From Malania oleifera (lineage: Eukaryota; Streptophyta; Magnoliopsida; Santalales; Ximeniaceae), in the NCBI RefSeq assembly GCF_029873635.1, contig NC_080419.1, positions 62,799,540 through 62,863,539 on the forward strand: a stretch of 64,000 bases of DNA, given 5' to 3'. The notes beneath the pieces were generated by a model. The model saw only the letters and a list, made by a program, of their open reading frames with translations. It ran no database searches and had not been told where the DNA came from. A program made the translations under genes and the position numbers. Shown here piece by piece: positions 57,380 to 64,000 of the stretch. Positions within the stretch are counted from its first letter, which is position 1; each line of letters begins with the position of its first letter.

Positions 57380-57689
57380 GTATGTTCATTTTTTTCTTGT
57401 TCTTTGATCATCATGAATTTTTATTAAAGCTTCTGCACATAAGGTTGAAGAGATGAGTCCATGATAACAATACTTGAGGAATTAGTACCTCTTCCTCCAA
57501 ACGAGCCACAGAACCATCATGATTGACTTTCATAATGTAAACCTATCAACAACCAACACAAACCTATGAGGAGGAAGAGGTACTAATTCCTCAAGTATTG
57601 TTATCTTGGACTCATCTCTTAAACCTTATGTGCAGAAGCTTTAATAAAAATTCATAATGATCAAAGAATAAGAAAAAAATGAACATACC

Positions 57690-58015
57690 TTGACATGGAA
57701 TGTAAATTGAGAACAACTCATCTCGTGTACAAATAACTAAATTAGCTCCATAATCTGGCTGAATCTTGTCCAAATCACTGCTTTCAATTAGAACATTCTA
57801 CAGAAATTCAAAGACTTAAGTGAGAAATTATTGTAAATAAGGCAAGTGGATGCAATGACCGCAAGAAGGGCATCAAGATTCAAGAGAAATAAAAATAATA
57901 TTAAAATCATACCTTAACTGTAAGAGACAACCTATTAGATGAAAGACTAAAATTCATTTTTTCTACATGGGCAGACCTATCGCATTTCAAATCAATTTTG
58001 AAAAGAAACTCCGAG
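57690..58015 (-). pseudogene. GMI1-like gene fragment, minus arm
   Basis: The reverse copy of the same two exons. Exon a reads FKIDLKCDRSAHVEKMNFSL and SSNRLSLTVK; exon b reads NVLIESSDLDKIQPDYGANL and VICTRDELFSIYIPC. Splice-type GT and AG borders are kept. Upstream on the minus strand the frame continues (IGRFMYSYSGWIVIPYLVIY from about 58085), so this arm carries slightly more of the exon than the plus arm. Confidence 0.5.
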
Positions 58016-58560
58016 TAAATAACTAGATAAGGAATGACTATCCACCCACTATAAGAGTACATGAACCTCCCGATTCTTACCTCCATGTCCATCATAAACT
58101 CCGAACAATGAAGTGGAAGCATCCAGAATAGGATATATTATGCAGCATGCTAGCAAATCAAACATTCATAGTCAATAACAGAATATTCATACTATTAGTT
58201 TGAGGGTTTTAAGGAGAGAACATAATGGATATTAGGTAATCATTAAATTAATTCTCAATGCTATTTTCGAAATTTCCAAAGAAAGTTGTAATTTGGGAGT
58301 TTTGAATTAAATGGAAAGAAGTAAAGAACCCTTTGGGCTTTGATCCCCAAATTCGTATTTAAGAATTTCAAGTAGAATAGAAGAGAATGAAGAATTCTTC
58401 AGTTCTACGGTTCGCATTTTTCAGATGCAATGAAAAAAAATATGAATGAAGAATTCTTCAATCTTTTTCCCTTCATAAAAACAAACTCTAGATATTATTT
58501 AATCCTTCACTCCATTTCCTAAACTTCCAAATGACTGCCAAGGACAAATCTCAGAAATAC

Positions 58561-58998
58561 CTCTTCTTCCAAAGGCAGAACCCACTTTCTAGTGACCCAT
58601 TTGCGATGAAGCCTTAGATCCGCGGCCGCAAAATCCATCTGCTCCCTCGACCCACAGAAAAAAACGAAGCACCTCCCGCCGTCCAACACTTCAGTAACCA
58701 TGCCCTCCCACCACCCGTCATTGTGGAACGTGTCAACCTCCTTGCTAAACTTGAACCTGCGACCGAGCTTACGCGGCGGAGGTAACCATAGCTGCACCAA
58801 ATCCACCAACTCCCGCAACGACTTTGACCCCTCCTTGTCAGCCATCAGGCTCTTGTACACCACCATAATGGTCGAGTTCTTCTACGACACCGGCCGGATG
58901 ATGGCCCCGGCGTACCAGGCGCCACAAAAGCCCTCCTCATCGCTGCTTATCTCCACCTTCGCTCCTTTCTTCAAATACTGTCCCGGCGCCTCTCCCAT
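58561..58998 (-). pseudogene. Agenet-domain (plant Tudor-like) gene, exon 1, captured
   Basis: ATG at 58998: MGEAPGQYLKKGAKVEISSD, EEGFCGAWYAGAIIRPVS, then a TAG, then VVYKSLMADKEGSKSLREL, VDLVQLWLPPPRK, RFKFSKEVDTFHNDGWWEGM and VTEVLDGGRCFVFFCGSREQ. The pattern VEISSDEEGFxGAWYxA...VDxFHNDGWWEGxV is that of plant Agenet domains (two domains, about residues 10-75 and 75-140), implicated in histone or nucleic-acid binding. It ends LPLEEE at a GT donor (58560-58559). It is GC-rich compared with the transposon around it, and the single stop shows that it is no longer a functional copy. Confidence 0.8.
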
Positions 58999-59050
58999 TT
59001 CTTGGGTTTGTGCTAAAATCTTTAACTAATTTTTTTTTTAAAAATGAAAA

Positions 59051-59345
59051 CATAATTAGTGACGGTTTCCAAACCGTCATTAATACCCTATTATTAGTGA
59101 CGGATCTCCCAATCCGTCACAAATACCTTTTTAAATAAAAAACACTATTAGTGACGGTTTTAAAACCGTCACTAATACCTTTAACCAAATATATATATAT
59201 ATTGAATAAAAACACTATTAGTGACGGGTTCAAAACCGTCTCTAATACCTTTAACTAAATATTTTTATATATTTTTTAAATAAAAATACTATTAGTGACT
59301 GGTTCAAAACTGTCACTAATACCCTATTATTAGTGACTGATGCTC
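59051..59345. repeat. Right subterminal array of CACTA A
   Basis: Six or seven TTAGTGACGG...CCGTCACTAATACC palindromic units, with some decayed to AGTGACTG. Confidence 0.8.
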
Positions 59346-59399
59346 CAATCCATCACTAATACCCTTATCACTACAAAAAGTCAAGGTATTAATGACAAA

Positions 59400-60065
59400 T
59401 ACTATTAGTGACGAATTTATGAGTATTAGTGACGGTTTTCAAATAATTGTTATATGTGCAGTTACTACTAACTTTTAGTGACGAATATAACTTTCGTCAC
59501 TAATAATGGAGTATTAGTGACATATTTAATCCGTCACTAAAATCCTAACACCATCACTATATAGTATATAATGGCTCAACTCAAATTCGTCACTAATAGT
59601 AGGGGTATTAGTGACGAATTAGAAATTCATCACTACTAGTATGGATATTAGTGACGAATTATAAATTCGTCACTACTAGTAGGGTATTAGTGACGACTTA
59701 GATATTCGTCACTACTAGTGTGGTATTGTTGGTGAATTAGAAATTCGTGACTACTAGTATGGTATTAGTGACGAATTAGAAATTCGTGACTACTAGTGTG
59801 GTATTATTGGAGAATCAAAAATTCGTCACTAATAGGGGCGGTATTAGTGATGAATTAGAAATCGTCACTACTAGTAGGATATTAGTGACGACTTAGTTAT
59901 TCGTCACTACTAGTGTGGTATTTTTGACGAATTAAAAATTCGTGACTACTAGTATGGTATTAGTGACGAATTAGAAATTCGTCACTACTAGTGTGGTGTT
60001 ATTGGCGAATAAAAAATTTGTCACTAATAGTAGGGTATTAGTGACGAATTTGAATCTTTCACTAA
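59400..60065. repeat. Subterminal palindromic array of CACTA B
   Basis: About 13 units of 45-55 bp, each TATTAGTGACGAATTAGAAA plus TTCGTCACTACTAGTA. Each unit is itself an inverted pair. The consensus differs from element A (GACGAATT versus GACGGTTT), so the two elements belong to related but distinct subfamilies. Confidence 0.9.
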
Positions 60066-60975
60066 TAATTAGAAAAGTTAAACAACATTTTATACTAATT
60101 TTATTTAATCATGAATTCTTATATAAAAATCTATAATTACATTTTCGAATATATAAACTGAAACCATAATTACTACAAAATTCATAAATCATTCAAAATT
60201 TTGAATTTAAATACAAATTCAATTAAAATGAAGAAATAAAATATGTTCAGATAACAAAAATTATTTAAAAATATTCAAAATTAAAATACAAATACTAATA
60301 CAAATTCAAATTAAAATACAAAAACTCAATTTGTTCAAATAACAATAAAAATTATAAAGAAATAGTCAAAAGTTGCATCTGACGATTGTAGTGCATGCAT
60401 GCATGGCATCATGCTGATGTTATGATAGCTGCGAATCCTACAAATTAAGAGTCATTAAAAAAAATTTAGTATACCAAATCAAGGAGAGCGGATGCTAAGT
60501 ATAATCAGGAAAAATAATTATATGATATAACAAATTGGCAAAGATTTCATAATCATGCATATTACATAATTTGTATGGTAGTAATATCAATAATGAAAAA
60601 TGTAACGTTGCGTTCGAGAGCATAGATTTCGAACATTTAAATGGATTTGGATAAATTTTAATACAATTTAATATTATATTTTATTTAAATTCAATGTAAA
60701 TTCAAGTCCAAAGTGTCTTGAAACACGAGGAGCATAAAATTATATTGAAATTTATTAAAGTCTAGTTAAATCTAAACTTAAGATGTAAAATGCATGCTCT
60801 GGAACGCAACATGAGATTAGTTTATGGGGGATTTGTACAATGACTCAATGAGGTATTAGCATTGCGTGGGGAAGGGGATGCAGTGAATAAATCCAGCCGG
60901 GGACACGTGTCCAATTAGCATGCTTTACTGTTTCATAGACAAGCATTATTCCACTTTTTTTGGTTCTTTTCTACA
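60066..60975. other. CACTA B internal non-coding region
   Basis: A-rich, with AAATACAAATTCAA repeats and GCATCTGACGATTGTAGTGCATGC. Parallels 55365-55690. No gene was found. Confidence 0.6.
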
Positions 60976-61025
60976 GTGACATTGCAACTCATATGTCCAT
61001 ACAAATCCCTAATTATGTCTTTTTC

Positions 61026-62178
61026 AAATGATTATGAAAGTGATGCTCCCTGTGAGTTATGTATATATTCAACTTATGCGTTTTTAAAATTTTCAAATCC
61101 TCAGCCAAGTGTATATAATATTTTCAATGATTTCGGCACAACAATGAATGTTTTAAGTTTACCGGACGAAAAACATGTAAATGAATGTCTGTTCTAAACG
61201 AACTAAGTCTACATTGCCTCATTTATTAAGATTCCTAAGTTTCACTTATCCTTTCAAAAATAGTTTAACATTAAACTAAGCCTATCTTTTGTTTAGGACT
61301 TTGAAAAATTTTAACGCAATTTCGGCAGCATGCCGTCTATAAATTGGACCTTTTCTCATAAAACTTGTACCTAATAGGTTGAAATAGATCATTTATAAGA
61401 AGTTAAAGGCACACGAGAACCTATATCCACTACCAGCATGTAATACACATCAACTGCATCCGTCATGCAGAAGGCATTCTAGATTAGCATGAAATCATGT
61501 AGCATATTCACGACAGTAATCCATGTAACCATATTTTAAATTCATAATACGAACAACAGAGAATAGTGGATAGTATTGAGTTCAGTGTGGTATCGTTATT
61601 CATCCAGGCATTTGGACATAAACGTTATGAGATGATGAGAACATTTAATTTAAATGATTATGAAAGTGATGCTCCTTATGAGTTATGTATATATTCAACT
61701 TATGTGTTTTTAAAATTTTCAAATTGTCAGCCAAGTGTATATAATATTTTCAATGATTTCGGCACGACAATGAATACTTTAAGCTTTCCGGACGAAAAAC
61801 ATGTAAATGAATGTCTGTTCTAAATGAAGTAAGTCTACATTGCCTCATTTATTATGATTCCTAAGTTTCACTCATCCTTTTAAAAATAGTTTAACATTAA
61901 ACTAAGCCTATCTTTTGTTTAGGACTTTGGAAAATTTTAACACAATTTCGGCAGCATGCCGTCTGTAAATTGGACGTTTTCCTATAAAACCTGCACCTGA
62001 TAGGTTGAAATAGATCATTTATAAGAAGTTGAAGGCACACGAGAACCTATATCCACTACCAGCATGCAATACACATCAACTGCATCCGCCATGCAGGAGG
62101 CATTCTAGACTAGCATGAAATCATGTAGTATATTCACGACAGTAATCCATGTAACCATATCTTAAATTCATAATTTAA
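61026..62178 (+). repeat. Two tandem ~0.53 kb units in CACTA B
   Basis: Unit 1 is about 61026-61550, unit 2 about 61653-62178, offset about 627 bp with a unit-specific spacer of about 100 bp. Each holds the frame NDYESDAP-ELCIYSTY-FLK ... FNDFGTTMN ... DEKHVNECLF plus the TTCGGCAGCATGCCGTCT stretch. Comparing the two frames by eye gives more amino-acid-changing than silent differences, so the ORF is probably not selected. I do not recognise the protein. Confidence 0.85.
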
Positions 62179-62358
62179 ATAAAAATTGTTATCTCGAGTC
62201 ATCCGATGATATGCTCGTTGAGAAGCTTTTAAATGACTTAAACATATCCTGAAAAATCGATGTGAGACCCAAATAGACATGAATCTATTTTGCCACTATC
62301 ATACTATATACAAAATAACATGCCTCCGAATCATCTGGGTATTGAAGTAGCTAATGAA

Positions 62359-62860
62359 CTAAAACCCAGATGTTCTATTATCATATGCGTAAAACTGAAA
62401 ATTAACATTGTCTATGAGGTTCCCATAAGTCTTCCACAGAGCCAAGTAATGTTTCTGAACTTCGTTATCATCAAATAGAGCTATAGAAGCAAAAAAGATT
62501 ACCCCATTCTCTTTAAGGGTCGCTATGAGCTGCCCTATGCACTGAGCAAAAGTTTTAGGATTAGCTTTAAAATGCAACTTTGACATTCGAATGTTTACCC
62601 TTGATGGAAGAAGCATGGGAGGGGCTGAGATCATCTGAATCCCAGAAGATGCTTAAGTTTCCATTTGTTGGACGAGGAGAAGATAAGGTAGTGTAATCAA
62701 TGGCGAAGGAGAGAATGAAGTCGAATTGGACTTGTGGGTTAATGGGTACATCTGAAAATGTGACATGCTTGAACTTAGCTCCTATGTATTCGCTGAAGAC
62801 ACCAAAGGTGTTAGGTGCTGTCTGGGTTGATGAAGAGGGAAAGGTATACAATAAAAAAAA
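62359..62860 (-). pseudogene. Chitinase-2/narbonin-like GH18 gene fragment, catalytic part deleted
   Basis: The minus frame gives [57 protein letters not shown] and [13 protein letters not shown] (about 62800-62570). After a frame shift at the junction it continues directly with [60 protein letters not shown] and YDNRTSGF. In this plant family about 80 residues, including the DGIDIDYE catalytic block, lie between NVKV and the DP(D/K)TFxECIG part, and they are missing here. Related proteins are chitinases or catalytically dead storage lectins. It is a captured fragment inside CACTA B, without start or active site. Confidence 0.82.
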
Positions 62861-62879
62861 AAACTCACTAATTGATCAA

Positions 62880-63790
62880 GATTTTATATAGCAAATGGAA
62901 ATTTAAAATTATAATAAATTATTAATATTTTCCTAAGAATTCATATACCAAGATTTTTATTTAAAAAAAAAAAAGACAATGAAAAAACATCTTATTATGT
63001 AAATATTAAAATTTCAATTTTTTTTTCAAAAGGTTAATTAGAGCATTAGTGTCATAATATTTTTTATTAAGATTTTTCACGTCCATAAGTCCTATATTTA
63101 TATGCTGTTATAATAATATCTCATATCAATGTTTGTATTTTATAATTTTTAAACAAGGTGTTAATTTTTATAAATAACTCTGAATATTCACACTTTAATA
63201 TTGGTAAACTAAATTATGATAATATATTATTAACTCATCTTGAAAATATATCTAAAGTTTATTGAAATTATAAAAATATTTTACACATTATTATTTACAT
63301 AAAATTACGTGCAATACATATGACCTTCCAACTAGCATTGAACTACTTCTTAAAGAATAAAAGAAAATTTTGATAGTCCTTAAAGTGATAAATATGTAAT
63401 ATTAAGTTTACCCTTATATTAAATAGAAATTTCACGTCTCAAAACCTACATTTTAACTACATTGAAACCCTTCCTCTCCCGATCTATTCGACTCATAACT
63501 CTTCGAATTTTAGTCCAACCATCTTCTATGGAACCCAAAACATTCACAGTGGTGAATTAGCCTTCAAATTTATGTTGCTTATTAATGGAAGCTCCTGTAA
63601 TCTAAGAATGTATACTCAAGTTGAGAAACGATATCAATATTTTTTTTATTTACAAGAAAGGGATACCAAGTTAGTTCAAATTTGTTTTTATTTAATCTTC
63701 AATTTTTTCATTTTTAAATTTAATTCTAACTTCAATTTCGTGTGTGTATAACTCAAAGAAATTTATGCCCATTAGTTTTATTGCTATTTA
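62880..63790. other. AT-rich, no gene seen
   Basis: Poly-A/T runs and no recognisable ORF. A GC-richer stretch at 63440-63560 was read in all frames without a convincing match. Confidence 0.45.
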
Positions 63791-64000
63791 TTTTTCTGTA
63801 AATGAATATTCGTTTTAAATGAACTAAGTCTACATTGCCTCATTTATTATGATTCCTAAGTTTCACTCATCCTTTCAAAAATAGTTTAACATTAAACTAA
63901 GTCTATCTTTTGTTTAGGACTTTGGAAAATTTTAACACAATTTCGGCAGCATGTTGTCTATAAATTGGACGTTTTCCCATAAAACCTATACCTGATAGGT
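63790..64000 (+). repeat. Partial third copy of the CACTA B unit
   Basis: From about 63795 the sequence repeats about 61180-61390: AACTAAGTCTACATTGCCTC, TAGTTTAACATTAAACTAAG and TTTCGGCAGCATGTTGTCT. It is cut by the window edge. Confidence 0.85.

Larger units (their letters stand above)
57039..58030. repeat. Inverted repeat of ~460 bp inside CACTA A
   Basis: Left arm 57039-57498, right arm 57570-58030 (reverse complement), spacer about 71 bp. The arms include two exons and the introns of a GMI1-like fragment. By eye they differ at roughly 5-7% of positions, so the arrangement is older than the PLA1 hairpin. Confidence 0.92.
54978..59368. mobile_element. CACTA (En/Spm) transposon A carrying gene fragments
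   Basis: The left end TACTACAAAAAATAAGG is one base off the CACTACAA consensus. It is followed by palindromic TTAGTGACGG repeats (54995-55345), an A-rich zone shared with element B, and GGCAGCATGCCG sequences. Captured gene fragments follow (56615-58998), then a second TTAGTGACGG array (59051-59345). No transposase was recognised, so it is non-autonomous. The right terminus is not seen; element B begins inside or against the right array. Confidence 0.75.
59369..64000. mobile_element. CACTA (En/Spm) transposon B, left part
   Basis: Starts CACTACAAAAAGTCAAGG, a good CACTA terminus. It is followed by a long TTAGTGACGAATT palindromic array, the A-rich zone also present in element A, tandem ~0.55 kb units, and a chitinase-like gene fragment. 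No transposase was recognised. The right end is beyond the window. Confidence 0.75.

Noticed and set aside
58700-59029. 109-codon plus-strand ORF
   Set aside because: Antisense of the Agenet exon, which has recognisable domain residues on the minus strand.
59400-60065. Regularly spaced repeats that resemble a CRISPR array
   Set aside because: The units are palindromic CACTA subterminal repeats next to a CACTACAA end, spacers are not unique, and the genome is a plant.

Overview
This 64 kb window looks like a transposon-dense stretch of a flowering-plant (probably eudicot) nuclear genome. The evidence is the AT-rich sequence, plant-type Ty1/copia (including Sirevirus-type) and Ty3/gypsy LTR retrotransposons, CACTA DNA transposons with TTAGTGACGG-type subterminal repeats, a short CCCTAAA telomere-type tract, and fragments of plant genes: a class I phospholipase A1, a tau glutathione S-transferase, an Agenet-domain protein, a chitinase-2/narbonin-like GH18 protein and a GMI1-like protein. 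No intact cellular gene is visible. Every coding stretch I could identify is a mobile-element gene or a captured or duplicated gene fragment, and nearly all carry stops, frameshifts or deletions.

Layout. 1-5223: minus-strand Ty3/gypsy element (RT, protease, gag, long LTR) that continues left of the window. 5224-12974: decayed plus-strand copia element whose 5' LTR is split by a solo LTR (5572-7867) with a TTATT target duplication. 12975-13621: possible short LTR. 13622-20015: plus-strand gypsy remnant interrupted by a minus LTR (14607-16463) and a second solo LTR (16560-18576, duplication GACAG), with telomere-type repeats inside gag. 20016-33454: Sirevirus-type copia element (gag end, PR, INT, RT, RNase H, env-like ORF, several polypurine tracts, LTR) whose 3' half is present two to three times through tandem duplications. 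33700-35441: copia LTR. 36181-39593: third copia element (LTR, gag, PR, INT/RT remnants). 39594-41570: minus LTR. 42611-46130: minus-strand Sirevirus 3' end (LTR, polypurine tract, env-like ORF).

46200-53620 is a duplicated low-copy zone. It holds two copies of a ~0.95 kb segment carrying a MITE, gypsy LTR and leader remnants, an inverted duplication of a phospholipase A1 fragment and a GST first exon. 53880-54977 is a copia RT/RNase H relic. 54978-64000 holds two related CACTA elements with subterminal palindromic arrays, both carrying plant gene fragments. One of these fragments forms a ~460 bp inverted repeat.

The genes do not form a pathway; the window records nested insertion, recombination to solo LTRs, tandem duplication and gene-fragment capture. 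The points most worth following up are the two long inverted repeats made from host gene fragments (possible small-RNA sources), the gene-carrying CACTA elements, and a family of short CGACTG/TCGACC-type motifs clustered in the LTRs of otherwise unrelated copia and gypsy elements. All similarities were judged by eye from translated motifs; no alignment or database search was run.
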